A stretch of DNA of 64,000 bases from Streptomyces spectabilis. Lineage in GTDB: Bacteria > Actinomycetota > Actinomycetes > Streptomycetales > Streptomycetaceae. The translations under genes and the position numbers were made by a program. The notes under the pieces were generated by a model. That model ran no database searches. It had not been told where the DNA came from and saw only the letters and a list, made by a program, of their open reading frames with translations. This document shows, piece by piece, positions 50,195 through 59,023 of this stretch. Position 1 is the first letter of the stretch; each line of letters begins with the position of its first letter. Where the stretch lies: contig NZ_CP023690.1 of the NCBI RefSeq assembly GCF_008704795.1, positions 3,482,501 through 3,546,500 on the forward strand. Reading direction: 5' to 3'.

Positions 50195-50551
50195 CTAGGG
50201 GCGGTCGAGCCGCAGGCGCTCCGCCCGGGGCAGGCCCGCCACCACCAGGTCGTAGGAATCCTCGATCAGCTCGCGCACGAGCTGGTCGGGGAGGTCGGCG
50301 TCGGCCGTGACCGTGTTCCAGTGCCGCTTGTTCATGTGCCAGCCGGGCACGATGTCCGGGTACTGGGCCCGCAGTTGCGGGGCGATCTCGGGGTCGCACT
50401 TCAGATTGACCGTCAGCGGCTCCCGGTCGAGGGCACTCAGCGCGAACAGCTTGCCCGCCACCTTGAACACCGATGTCTCGGGGCCGAACGGAAAGTCCTC
50501 GACCACGTCGTCGAACGACAGGCAGAACGTCCGTAGCTCCTGCGGATTCAT
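50195..50551 (-). CDS. MmcQ/YjbR-family protein
   Basis: 118 residues: [73 protein letters not shown], the standard YjbR/CyaY-like double-wing DNA-binding fold. Function in cells unknown. Start overlaps the stop of the CBS/CorC gene (ATGA-type, 4 nt), so it is translated from that operon. Convergent with the exporter. Confidence 0.9.
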   Translation of the reverse strand: MNPQELRTFCLSFDDVVEDFPFGPETSVFKVAGKLFALSALDREPLTVNLKCDPEIAPQLRAQYPDIVPGWHMNKRHWNTVTADADLPDQLVRELIEDSYDLVVAGLPRAERLRLDRP

Positions 50552-51861
50552 CGCCCGGTCCCCTCCCCGGAGCCGGATTCCGCGCCCCCCGGCGCGACCG
50601 GCTCCACCAGCACGGTCACGATCTTGTTGCGCCGCCCCGCGGCGGCCTCCGCGGTGAGCCGCAGCGCCCGCTCGTCCGGCAGCGTCACCACGGCCTTGGC
50701 ACCGGCGATCGGCACCCGCCCGAGCTGCTTGGCGAGCAGCCCGCCGACGGTCTCCACGTCCTCGTCGTCGTACGCCTCCAGGCCGTACAGCTCGCCGAGG
50801 TCGCCGATGTCGAGCCGGGCGGTGACGCGGTAGGCGCCGCCGCCCAGGTCCTCGACGGGCGGCAGCTCCCGGTCGTACTCGTCGGTGATCTCACCGACGA
50901 TCTCCTCCAGGATGTCCTCGATGGTGACGATCCCGGCGGTGCCGCCGTACTCGTCGATGACGACGGCGACGTGGTTGCGCTCCTGCTGCATCTCGCGCAG
51001 CAGGTCGCCCGCGTTCTTCGTGTCGGGCACGAACGTGGCGGGGCGCATGGCCGTCGACACCAGGTCGTTCTCCGCGTCGCGGTTGATGTGCGTCTTGCGG
51101 GCCAGGTCCTTGAGGTAGACGATGCCGACCACGTCGTCCTCGCTCTCGCCGGTGACCGGGATGCGCGAGAAGCCGGAGCGGAGGGCGAGCGTGAGCGCCT
51201 GGCGGATGGTCTTGTACCGCTCGATGGAGATCAAGTCGGTGCGCGGGACCATGACTTCGCGCACGAGCGTGTCGCCCAGCTCGAAGACGGAGTGCACCAT
51301 GCGGCGCTCCTCGTCCTCGATCAGGGACTCCTTCTCGGCCAGGTCGACCATGGCCCGCAGCTCCGCCTCGGAGGCGAACGGGCCGCGCCTGAAGCCCTTC
51401 CCCGGCGTGAGCGCGTTGCCGATGAGGATGAGCAGGGGCGGGACGGGCCCCATGACGCGGGCGAGCGGAAGCAGCACGTACGCGGCGGCCGTCGCCGTGT
51501 TCAGCGGGTGCTGGCGGCCGATGGTGCGCGGGGACACGCCGACGGCCACGTACGAGACGAGGACCATGACGCCGATGGCGACGGCCAGGGCCTCCCAGGT
51601 CGCGTCGAACTCGCGCAGACAGGCGTACGTCACCAGGGCCGCGGCCGCCATCTCGCAGGCGACGCGGACCAGAAGCGCCACGTTCAGATAGCGGGTCGGG
51701 TCGGCGGCGACCTGGGCGAGCTTCGCGCTGCCGCGGCGCCCGGAGCGGACGGCCTCCTCGGCGCGGAAGCTGGAGACGCGGGCGATGCCCGCCTCGGCGC
51801 AGGCGGCGAGCCAGGCCACCACGATCAGGGCGACGGCGCCCGCGATGAGCTGGATGGACAT
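50548..51861 (-). CDS. CNNM/CorC-type membrane protein with CBS domains
   Basis: 437 residues. N-terminal CNNM (DUF21) domain with about four helices ([40 protein letters not shown]), a CBS pair ([37 protein letters not shown] ... [30 protein letters not shown]), and a C-terminal CorC_HlyC domain. Often annotated hemolysin, but the family transports or regulates Mg2+. Four nt after ybeY, in the same operon; the order phoH-ybeY-corC is widely conserved. Confidence 0.94.
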   Translation of the reverse strand: MSIQLIAGAVALIVVAWLAACAEAGIARVSSFRAEEAVRSGRRGSAKLAQVAADPTRYLNVALLVRVACEMAAAALVTYACLREFDATWEALAVAIGVMVLVSYVAVGVSPRTIGRQHPLNTATAAAYVLLPLARVMGPVPPLLILIGNALTPGKGFRRGPFASEAELRAMVDLAEKESLIEDEERRMVHSVFELGDTLVREVMVPRTDLISIERYKTIRQALTLALRSGFSRIPVTGESEDDVVGIVYLKDLARKTHINRDAENDLVSTAMRPATFVPDTKNAGDLLREMQQERNHVAVVIDEYGGTAGIVTIEDILEEIVGEITDEYDRELPPVEDLGGGAYRVTARLDIGDLGELYGLEAYDDEDVETVGGLLAKQLGRVPIAGAKAVVTLPDERALRLTAEAAAGRRNKIVTVLVEPVAPGGAESGSGEGTGR

Positions 51862-51865
51862 GGGC

Positions 51866-52363
51866 CTACGAGACGGTCGGCGCCGGGGAGGGCCCGGTGA
51901 GGCCCCGCTCGGCCCGCCAGCCGTCGACGATGGCGGCCTGCAGACCGAACATCTCGGCCTTCTCGTCGGGCTCCTCGTGGTCGTACCCGAGCAGGTGCAG
52001 CACGCCGTGGACCGTCAGGAGCTGGAGCTCCTCGTCCATGGAGTGGGCCGTGGGGGCCTCCTCGCCCTGCTTGAGGGCGACCTCCGGGCACAGCACGATG
52101 TCGCCGAGGAGCCCCTGCGGGGGCTCCTCGTCATCCTTCATCGGCGGGCGCAGCTCGTCCATCGGGAAGGACATCACGTCCGTGGGCCCCGGCAGGTCCA
52201 TCCACTGGATGTGCAGCTGCTCCATGGCGTCGGCGTCCACGACGATCACCGAGAGTTCGGAGAGCGGGTGGATCCGCATCCGCGCGAGCGCGTAGCGGGC
52301 GATGTCGAGGATCGCCTGCTCGTCGACCTCGGTGCCGGATTCGTTGTTGACGTCGATCGCCAT
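51866..52363 (-). CDS. ybeY: Endoribonuclease YbeY
   Basis: 165 residues. Zinc motif [11 protein letters not shown] (H3xH5xH) and the DVMSFPMDE segment preceding the family core. Acts in 16S rRNA 3'-end maturation and ribosome quality control with Era. ATG 52363 gives [10 protein letters not shown], the normal actinobacterial start; the open frame further upstream lies in phoH. Gap to phoH is 13 nt. Confidence 0.96.
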   Translation of the reverse strand: MAIDVNNESGTEVDEQAILDIARYALARMRIHPLSELSVIVVDADAMEQLHIQWMDLPGPTDVMSFPMDELRPPMKDDEEPPQGLLGDIVLCPEVALKQGEEAPTAHSMDEELQLLTVHGVLHLLGYDHEEPDEKAEMFGLQAAIVDGWRAERGLTGPSPAPTVS

Positions 52364-52376
52364 GGCGCTGTGTCTT

Positions 52377-53429
52377 CTACTTTCCTCTGGACCGGCCCTT
52401 GCGGGAGCCGTTCTCCGTGCCGTTCTCGCTGTCGTACTTCTCGTACGCGTCGACGATACGGCCGACCAGCTTGTGCCGGACGACATCGTGCGAGGTGAGC
52501 CGCGAGAAGTGCACGTCCTCGACGCCCTCCAGGATGTCCTGGACCTGGCGCAGGCCCGACTTCGTGCCGTTCGGCAGGTCGACCTGGGTGACGTCGCCCG
52601 TGATCACGATCTTGGACTCGAAGCCGAGGCGGGTGAGGAACATCTTCATCTGCTCGGGGCTCGTGTTCTGCGCCTCGTCCAGGATGATGAACGCGTCGTT
52701 CAGCGTCCGGCCGCGCATGTACGCCAGCGGGGCGACCTCGATGGTCCCGGCCGCCATCAGGCGGGGGATCGAGTCCGGGTCCAGCATGTCGTGCAGCGCG
52801 TCGTACAGCGGGCGGAGATAGGGGTCGATCTTCTCGTACAGCGTGCCGGGCAGGAAGCCGAGGCGCTCGCCCGCCTCGACCGCGGGGCGGGTCAGGATGA
52901 TGCGGTTGACCTGCTTGGACTGGAGGGCCTGGACGGCCTTGGCCATGGCCAGATAGGTCTTGCCGGTGCCCGCGGGGCCGATGCCGAAGACGATCGTGTG
53001 CTTGTCGATCGCGTCCACGTAACGCTTCTGGTTGAGCGTCTTGGGGCGGATGGTGCGGCCGCGCGACGAGAGGATGTTCTGGGTGAGCACCTCGGCCGGG
53101 GTCTCGTCCGGTCCTTCGCCGGTCTCGCCTGCTCTGAGCATGGCGATCGAGCGTTCCACTGCGTCCTCCGTCATCGGCTGTCCGGTGCGGAGCACCAGCA
53201 TCATCTCGTCGAACAGGCGCTGCACGAGGGCGACTTCACGCGCGTCGCCCACGGCGCTGATCTCATTGCCCCGGACATGGATGTCGGCCGCCGGGAAGGC
53301 CTTCTCGATCACGCGCAGCAGCGTGTCTCCAGAGCCGAGGACGGTCACCATCGGGTGCTTGGCCGGGACCGTGAAGTGGGCTCGGGCCTGTGCCTGCGCA
53401 GGGGTCTGAGCTGTCGGTGTCTGAGTCAT
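52377..53429 (-). CDS. phoH: PhoH-family ATPase
   Basis: 350 residues. Walker [38 protein letters not shown], Walker [11 protein letters not shown] and the [10 protein letters not shown] motif. N-terminal KH-like portion ([17 protein letters not shown]). A helicase- or RNA-processing-like ATPase co-encoded with ybeY. First gene of the phoH-ybeY-corC-yjbR run; the promoter should lie in 53430-53564. Confidence 0.95.
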   Translation of the reverse strand: MTQTPTAQTPAQAQARAHFTVPAKHPMVTVLGSGDTLLRVIEKAFPAADIHVRGNEISAVGDAREVALVQRLFDEMMLVLRTGQPMTEDAVERSIAMLRAGETGEGPDETPAEVLTQNILSSRGRTIRPKTLNQKRYVDAIDKHTIVFGIGPAGTGKTYLAMAKAVQALQSKQVNRIILTRPAVEAGERLGFLPGTLYEKIDPYLRPLYDALHDMLDPDSIPRLMAAGTIEVAPLAYMRGRTLNDAFIILDEAQNTSPEQMKMFLTRLGFESKIVITGDVTQVDLPNGTKSGLRQVQDILEGVEDVHFSRLTSHDVVRHKLVGRIVDAYEKYDSENGTENGSRKGRSRGK

Positions 53430-53564
53430 GGGCCGGCGCTTAAGGCCTGCACGTCCTCCTCGTCGCGGGGGCTCGCCCGCTGGGCGCCCTTCGTACTGCC
53501 AAGAGTACGACTCGGCGCTGACAACCCCGTAGGGCTTTTCCGCCGCGGATGGGCTCCGGCCTCC

Positions 53565-54725
53565 TCACGCGGAGCGCCGGAAGCCGATGGTGGGCACGGC
53601 GCGCCGCAGCGGCCAGGGGCGCGCGGTGTCCGGGAGCAGCGCCTCCAGGAAGCCGTAGCGCTCCAGGGCCACGGGGTCCTGCTGGTCGAGCTGGCGCACC
53701 CGCCGCCACCAGGCGCCGATCTCCTCCCAGCCGGGCGCGGAGAGTGAGCCCCCGAACTCCTGCACCGACAGGGCGGCCGTCAGACCGGCGAAGGCGAGCC
53801 GGTCGGCGAGCGGCCAGTCCGCCAGGGTGCCGGTCACGAAGCCCGCGACGAACACGTCGCCCGCGCCGGTGGGATCGAGGGCCTCCACCTCGATGGCGGG
53901 CACGGACGCGGTCTCGCCGGTGCGCCCGTCCACCGCGTACGCGCCCTCCGCGCCGAGGGTGACCACGGCGACCGGCACGTGCTCGGTCAGGGCGTGGGCC
54001 GCGGCGCGCGGGCAGGAGGTGCCGGTGTACCGCATCGCCTCCTGCGCGTTCGGCAGGAAGGCCTCGCAGTGCCGCAGGTCGGGCAACTGCCCCAGGTCCC
54101 ACCGCCCGGTGTCGTCCCAGCCCACGTCGGCGAAGATCGCCGTCCCGCGGCGCGCCGCCGACTCGATCCAGGGGGCGCGCGTACCGGGCGTGAGCGAGGC
54201 GACGGCGGCCCGCGCGCGGGGCGGGCACGCGGGCGCGCCCCCGTCCGGCGCGTGGGCGTCGGGCGGCGGCTCGTGGCCGTGGCTGACCATCGTCCGCTCG
54301 CCCTCGTACGCCATGGAGACTGTCACCGGGGAGTGCCAGTGCGGCACGGTCCGCGAGGAGGACAGGTCGATGCCCTCGCCCTGCTCCAGGGCGTCCCAGC
54401 AGTACTCCCCGTAGTGGTCGTCGCCGAAGGCGGCGGCGAGCGAGGTGCGCAGGCCGAGCCGGGCGAGCGCGGTCGCCATGTTGGCGACGCCGCCGGGGCT
54501 CGATCCCATGCCCCGGGCCCAGGACTCCGTCCCGCGCACGGGCGCGGTGTCGAGACCGGTGAAGACGATGTCCAGGAACACGGTGCCGGTGAGATACACG
54601 TCGCAGGGCGGATCGCCCGCGCGCCGCGTCGACTTGAGCGGGTCGACGGCGGTGCTGTCGGGCTCGGCGCCGGTGCTTCCCGGTGCCGCGGGTGTCCCGT
54701 GTGGTGCGGCAGGTGGTACGGCCAT
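53565..54725 (-). CDS. PfkB-family carbohydrate kinase
   Basis: 386 residues. Ribokinase-type signature 1 (PGGVANMATALARLGLRTSLAAAFGDD) and signature 2 with catalytic Asp (ALDPTGAGDVFVAGFVTG). Phosphorylates a sugar or nucleoside; substrate unknown. N-terminal 40 residues are low-complexity. It follows the glucarate dehydratase gene by 39 nt on the same strand, so a role with a keto-deoxy sugar acid is plausible (inference). Confidence 0.92.
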   Translation of the reverse strand: MAVPPAAPHGTPAAPGSTGAEPDSTAVDPLKSTRRAGDPPCDVYLTGTVFLDIVFTGLDTAPVRGTESWARGMGSSPGGVANMATALARLGLRTSLAAAFGDDHYGEYCWDALEQGEGIDLSSSRTVPHWHSPVTVSMAYEGERTMVSHGHEPPPDAHAPDGGAPACPPRARAAVASLTPGTRAPWIESAARRGTAIFADVGWDDTGRWDLGQLPDLRHCEAFLPNAQEAMRYTGTSCPRAAAHALTEHVPVAVVTLGAEGAYAVDGRTGETASVPAIEVEALDPTGAGDVFVAGFVTGTLADWPLADRLAFAGLTAALSVQEFGGSLSAPGWEEIGAWWRRVRQLDQQDPVALERYGFLEALLPDTARPWPLRRAVPTIGFRRSA

Positions 54726-54764
54726 GGAGGCAACGTAACCGACGGGTCCGACAGGCCGCGTCCG

Positions 54765-56054
54765 CTACCAGCGCGGCACGGCCGGAGTCACCCACTCCGG
54801 TTCAGCGCGGCGCATGGCCGCCGCGTCGTCCCTCTCCCGCAGGGCGGCGAAGTCCTCGTCCAGCCACCGCCGGTGCAGCGCGTCGAGCCGGTCGCGGTCG
54901 AGTTCGACCCCGAGCCCCGGGGCGTCACTCACCGTGACGCATCCGTGCGCGAAGCGCAGGCGTTCGGTGAGCACGTCCTCCGTCTGCCACGGGTAGTGCG
55001 TGTCGCACGCGTGCCGAAGGCCCGGCACGGTGGCCGCGACGTGCGTCATGGCGGCGAGGCTGATCCCCAGATGGGTGTTGGAGTGCATGGAGACGTCCAC
55101 GCCGAACGTCCGGCACACGGCGGCCAGTTCGCGCGTCCGCCGAAGGCCGCCCCAGTAGTGGTGATCGGAGAGCACCACGCGCACGGCTTCCTTCCCGAAG
55201 GCCTCGGGTATCTCCTCGAACGTGGTCACGCACATGTTGGTGGCGAGCGGCACCGGGGTCCGCGCGGCGACCTCGGCCATGGCGGGGGTGCCGAGGGCCG
55301 GGTCCTCCAGGTACTCCAGGACGTCCGCGAGTTCCTCGGCGACCTTGACGGAAGTCTCCACGGACCAGGCGCCGTTGGGGTCGAGCCGCAGCGGCGCCCC
55401 GGGGAAGGCGGCCGCGAGCGCCCTGACCGCGGCGATCTCCTCCTCCGGCGGAAACACTCCCCCCTTCAGCTTGAACGACCGGAACCCGTACCGCCGCGCG
55501 AGCGCCCGCGCCTGCGCGACCACGCCCCGCGGGTCGAGCGCGGCCCCCCAGCCGTCCTCCTCGGCGGCCACGCCGTCCGGATGCCCGGCGTACTTGTAGA
55601 ACAAGTAACCGCTGTACTCCACGGCGTCCCGCACCTTGCCGCCGAGCAGCGCGTGCACGGGCAGGCCGAGCGCCTTGCCCAGGGCGTCCAGGCACGCCAC
55701 CTCGAACCCCGACACGACGGAGAGGCGCAGCTTGTCCGCGGTCTGCGCGCCGCGCAGGCCGCCGACGTCCAGGGCCGCGTCCACGCGCCGCCCGTCCACC
55801 TCGACGCCGTCCGCGAGTGTGAACAACCCGTTGAGGTCCCCCACCCCCCGCCCCCGCAGCCGCGCGGCCAGCGGCCCGGCCAGCTCCAGATACTTGCCGT
55901 CCCCGTACGTCTCCCCCACGCCGACCGTGCCGTCCTCCGTCTCCACCTCGATGATCAGGCGCGGTGTGTACGGCTGGTGCAGGCCCTGGGTGTTCAGGAG
56001 CGGGGGGTCGGCGACCAGCACGGGGGTGAGCCGCACATCGGTGACGGTGAGCAT
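54765..56054 (-). CDS. gudD: Glucarate dehydratase (enolase superfamily)
   Basis: 429 residues. Barrel motifs: catalytic KLKGG (Lys-x-Lys), RLDPNG and EDP metal ligands, ATNMCV, LSDHHYWGG, and the His-Asp dyad region VDVSMHSNTHLGIS. Converts D-glucarate or L-idarate to 5-keto-4-deoxyglucarate. ATG 56054 has GGAGG four nt upstream; an in-frame start at 56084 adds ten non-conserved residues and is not preferred. Upstream of the PfkB kinase. Downstream aldolase and reductase steps are not seen beside it, though a DapA-family aldolase lies at 34927. Confidence 0.92.
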   Translation of the reverse strand: MLTVTDVRLTPVLVADPPLLNTQGLHQPYTPRLIIEVETEDGTVGVGETYGDGKYLELAGPLAARLRGRGVGDLNGLFTLADGVEVDGRRVDAALDVGGLRGAQTADKLRLSVVSGFEVACLDALGKALGLPVHALLGGKVRDAVEYSGYLFYKYAGHPDGVAAEEDGWGAALDPRGVVAQARALARRYGFRSFKLKGGVFPPEEEIAAVRALAAAFPGAPLRLDPNGAWSVETSVKVAEELADVLEYLEDPALGTPAMAEVAARTPVPLATNMCVTTFEEIPEAFGKEAVRVVLSDHHYWGGLRRTRELAAVCRTFGVDVSMHSNTHLGISLAAMTHVAATVPGLRHACDTHYPWQTEDVLTERLRFAHGCVTVSDAPGLGVELDRDRLDALHRRWLDEDFAALRERDDAAAMRRAEPEWVTPAVPRW

Positions 56055-56099
56055 GGCGCCTCCGGCGGGGTGAACGCTGTCCACGTATGAAAACGCACC

Positions 56100-56687
56100 C
56101 TACTGCCAGTGCAAGGTCCCCGCCACGGTGTCGAACAACTCGACCATCTTCGGGGCGAGGGCCTCCATCGGCGTGGAGAAGGTGAGTGTCAGCCAGGCCT
56201 GGCTCGCCGGTACCGGCACGTTGTAGACCACGGTGGTCGTGGCGAGGGTGCTGCCCATCAGCCGCTCCGGGTCCGGCGCCTCGGCACGCTCCTCCCGCAC
56301 GGCCTCGCCCGCGCCCTCCAGCTCCACGACCTCGCCGCCCGCGAGACGCCGGGCCAGGTCGTACGCCGTCCGGCAGCCGGGCCACCCCTCGGGCACGAGG
56401 CTCACCAACAACGAGGAAGCCAACGGCACCCCGCCCACCGTGAGCACCGACAAATACAGCTCGACCCCACCCACCCGGTACGCCGCCCTGGCCCGCTTCT
56501 GCAGATCCCGCATCAACCGCTCCTTGAGCAACGGCGCGTGATCAACCCCCCGAAACTGCCGCTCGGCCAACACGAGAATCCCCCGGTCACGCTCTTCCGG
56601 GGGGTCCAGCGGAAGCTGAAACCATCCCTCCGGGACGAGGATGGTGTACTCGGCGGGCGGAGTGGACGAGTTGATGTTGAGGGGCAT
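56100..56687 (-). CDS. Unknown protein of a WXG100 operon (second of two probable paralogues)
   Basis: 195 residues, no signal peptide or clear membrane helix. Opens with YTILVPEGWFQLPLDPPEERDRG; middle helix LLKERLMRDLQKRARAAYRVGG; strands ELYLSVLTVGGVPLASSLLVSLV; closes with ALAPKMVELFDTVAGTLHW. The order GWF-x-L, amphipathic helix, G-x-PLxxSLxV strands and terminal helix parallels the preceding 210-residue protein, so the two look like diverged paralogues. Starts one nt after the previous stop. May be an immunity or accessory protein for the WXG100-type product (inference). Confidence 0.8.
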   Translation of the reverse strand: MPLNINSSTPPAEYTILVPEGWFQLPLDPPEERDRGILVLAERQFRGVDHAPLLKERLMRDLQKRARAAYRVGGVELYLSVLTVGGVPLASSLLVSLVPEGWPGCRTAYDLARRLAGGEVVELEGAGEAVREERAEAPDPERLMGSTLATTTVVYNVPVPASQAWLTLTFSTPMEALAPKMVELFDTVAGTLHWQ

Positions 56688-56688
56688 G

Positions 56689-57321
56689 TCAGTGATGACC
56701 CCGCAATGACTGCACGTCCGGTGCCGTCGGTACCAGACGCATCGTGGGGACGAGTTCCGCCACCAGGCCGACGATCTCGTCCGTACGCTCGAAGTGCTGC
56801 CAGTCGACCTCGACGAGAAGGATCTCCTCCCGGCCCGTCGGCCAGACGGCGTAGCGGAGGGATTCGCTGAGCTTGCTGCCCCAGCCGAAGCGCCGTTTCT
56901 GCGCGAGCATCGCTTGGACGCGGACGGCCGGGCCCACGGGCAACTCGACCTCGGCGACCAAGGGTTCTCCCTTGACCTCGGCGTAGGACCACTTGACCAG
57001 CTTGGGCAGGTATTCCTGCGGTGACGGCCTTCGCACACCGTCCTCGCCGTAGACGTACACCACGAGGTCCGCGAGCAGAGTGCCGCCCTCGGTATAGGCA
57101 ACCGCGACCACCACAGGGCCGGACTCGAAAGCGTTCAGCGCGATCTGCACGAGCTGACGTTGAAGCGCGTCCTTGCTCACTCGAAGGTGCAGCGGATTGA
57201 ACTGGGCCACATATTCGGCAGCCAGCCGCTCGGCCTCTTCGCGTGTGCCGTCCCTCAGGGTCAGTCCAAACCAGTCGCCGCAGAAGTCGAAATCAACGAT
57301 GTAGTCGTCGTCTTCCTGCAT
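56689..57321 (-). CDS. Unknown protein of a WXG100 operon (first of two probable paralogues)
   Basis: 210 residues, soluble. Begins YIVDFDFCGDWFGLTLRDGTREEAERLAAEY, then helix SKDALQRQLVQIALNAFESG, strands PVVVAVAYTEGGTLLADLVVYVYGEDG, and ends with EIVGLVAELVPTMRLVP. The overall plan matches the following 195-residue protein. ATG 57321 overlaps the stop of the 443-residue gene (TGATG), so it is translationally coupled. No known domain recognised. Confidence 0.8.
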   Translation of the reverse strand: MQEDDDYIVDFDFCGDWFGLTLRDGTREEAERLAAEYVAQFNPLHLRVSKDALQRQLVQIALNAFESGPVVVAVAYTEGGTLLADLVVYVYGEDGVRRPSPQEYLPKLVKWSYAEVKGEPLVAEVELPVGPAVRVQAMLAQKRRFGWGSKLSESLRYAVWPTGREEILLVEVDWQHFERTDEIVGLVAELVPTMRLVPTAPDVQSLRGHH

Positions 57322-58652
57322 CAGTGCACCTCGTCGATGAAGAGGCCACCAGCGGTAACTCCGCTTCCGGCGACGGTCAGTCCCGTAGCGGTGCGCGACA
57401 CTTGGTTGACGGCGTAGCTGCTGTCCAGACTCTTACTCAAGTGCTTCACTTCCTTCAGGTCGGAGGCTACCGAGGCGTCCGCCAGGGAGACTGATCTGGC
57501 GACGCCTTTCACCACATTGCCGTCCCCACGGTCCTTCAGCTCACGCCACGCCTGGCGGTAGCCACCCTGGAATCCACCCTTCCAGGTAGAGCTCTTGAAC
57601 AGCTCGGTGATGGGCTCTCGAATGGACTGGGGGACGTCCCCCTTCTCCAGGCGCGCGGGCTTTCCCGAGTCACGGTTGAACTTCTGGCGACTGCGCTTGG
57701 CCTCTCGAGGGCTCAGCTTGCCGCCCTTGGCCAAGCGCATCCGACGCAACGTCCCCACCACATACCGCCCGGCCACCTTCGAAAAGGCCTTGCCTGCGCC
57801 CATGGCCAGCAAGCCTGTCGCCGACCAGGCCAGTTCTGTCCACGCCGCGTCGCCCATGGCCACCTGGGTGGCTGTGCAGGCCAGGTTGACCAAGGTGGCG
57901 ACCATGGAGATCGCGCCGAGGAGGCCGGACAGGCCCTGGCCGATGAGGGGGATCCAGCCGACCGTGAGGGCGGCGATGCCGGCCCATTTGGCGATGAGTT
58001 CGGTGACGCCCGCGACCTGTTCCACGAAGTCGGCGAAGCGGTCCCGGAAGCCGTCCTTGAGGGGGTCGTCGGAGACGGCGTCCTCGAGGGCCTCGCGGGC
58101 CCGCCTGGCCGCGGCGTCGCGGATCCGCCGCGCCTCGTGGAGCTTGGCGCGGGCCGCGGCCAGGGCGTCCCCGGCTTCCTCCTCCTGCTTCTCCAGCTCC
58201 GCCTTCCGGCGTTCGCCCACGACACCGGAGAGGCCGCGCCGCGCGGCCCCGCCCCGCGCGTCCGCGTCCCGGGCCTCGTGCCGGGCGATGTCGGCGATCC
58301 TCTGGGCGCGGTGGAGGTCGGTGACGTACGTACCGGCGGGCGCGGTGGCGTTGGACTCGTAGTCGACGCCGTGGTCGACGACGCGGTCCCCGATGGCATC
58401 GGCGGCCGTACGGTAGCGCCGGTGCGCGGCTTCCAGACGGCCCCGGCACTTCTTGGCCTTGCCGCGGAACTCGGCACCCGCGTCGCTGTCCCAGGAGGTC
58501 ACTTCGGCGGCCGCCTTGAGGTGGCGGAGCTGCCGCTCCAGCTCGTCCGCCGTACGGCGGAGCTTGCGGCCCAGCTCCTCGATGCGGTCCGGGTCGCCGG
58601 GGACGGGGTCGCTGTCCGCGAGGGGCTGCCAGTCCCGGGGCCGCGCGCCCAT
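57321..58652 (-). CDS. WXG100/LXG-like protein with central membrane segment, possible type VII substrate
   Basis: 443 residues. Residues ~20-110 form a WXG100-like helical hairpin (IEELGRKLRRTADELERQLRHLKAAAEVTSWDSDAGAEFRGKA, with the W-D-S-D-A turn). Residues ~125-205 are a long charged coiled coil. Residues ~215-285 hold hydrophobic helices with a Gly-rich loop (WAGIAALTVGWIPLIGQGLSGLLGAISMV). The basic C-terminal ~150 residues carry no motif I know and could be an effector domain. Translation is coupled to the genes on both sides. Layout resembles Streptomyces proteins exported by ESX/type VII systems; no secretion gene is in the window. Confidence 0.82.
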   Translation of the reverse strand: MGARPRDWQPLADSDPVPGDPDRIEELGRKLRRTADELERQLRHLKAAAEVTSWDSDAGAEFRGKAKKCRGRLEAAHRRYRTAADAIGDRVVDHGVDYESNATAPAGTYVTDLHRAQRIADIARHEARDADARGGAARRGLSGVVGERRKAELEKQEEEAGDALAAARAKLHEARRIRDAAARRAREALEDAVSDDPLKDGFRDRFADFVEQVAGVTELIAKWAGIAALTVGWIPLIGQGLSGLLGAISMVATLVNLACTATQVAMGDAAWTELAWSATGLLAMGAGKAFSKVAGRYVVGTLRRMRLAKGGKLSPREAKRSRQKFNRDSGKPARLEKGDVPQSIREPITELFKSSTWKGGFQGGYRQAWRELKDRGDGNVVKGVARSVSLADASVASDLKEVKHLSKSLDSSYAVNQVSRTATGLTVAGSGVTAGGLFIDEVH

Positions 58653-58969
58653 CAGCGGTTCTTCGGGGCGCGTGCGGCACGCAGCGCGCGGGCGAGTTCA
58701 CCGTCCACGCCGTCGTACGTCTTCGCGGCGGCGCGGGCGATGGCGGCGAGCCGTGCGACCTCGTCGGCCAGCTCCTCGCGGTGGCGCTCCCAGTTGCCCG
58801 CGAACTCGCCGAACTGACCGGCCAGGCCACTGTCGCCGAAGTCGTCCTCGTACTGGCCTCTCAGCCTGTCGAGACCGTCGAAGGCGTCCTTGATCCGGCC
58901 GAGGCCCACGCCCATCCCACGGATCACACTCAGATCGTCGATCCTCGTGTACTCGCCCACGCCCGACAC
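58652..58969 (-). CDS. Small WXG100-like protein
   Basis: 105 residues, entirely helical: IDDLSVIRGMGVGLGRIKDAFDGLDRLRGQYEDDFGDSGLAGQFGEFAGNWERHREELADEVARLAAIARAAAKTYDGVDGEL. The turn contains NWERH in place of the strict WxG. Length and helix-turn-helix plan match ESX-family partner proteins, so it may dimerise with the N-terminal domain of the next gene product. GTG 58969 start; TGATG overlap with the next gene. First gene of the operon. Confidence 0.8.
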   Translation of the reverse strand: MSGVGEYTRIDDLSVIRGMGVGLGRIKDAFDGLDRLRGQYEDDFGDSGLAGQFGEFAGNWERHREELADEVARLAAIARAAAKTYDGVDGELARALRAARAPKNR

Positions 58970-59023
58970 CCTCTCCGCTCCACTGGGTCACAAGGGGTGA
59001 CCCACCGTAGCGGGCGGGGCGTC

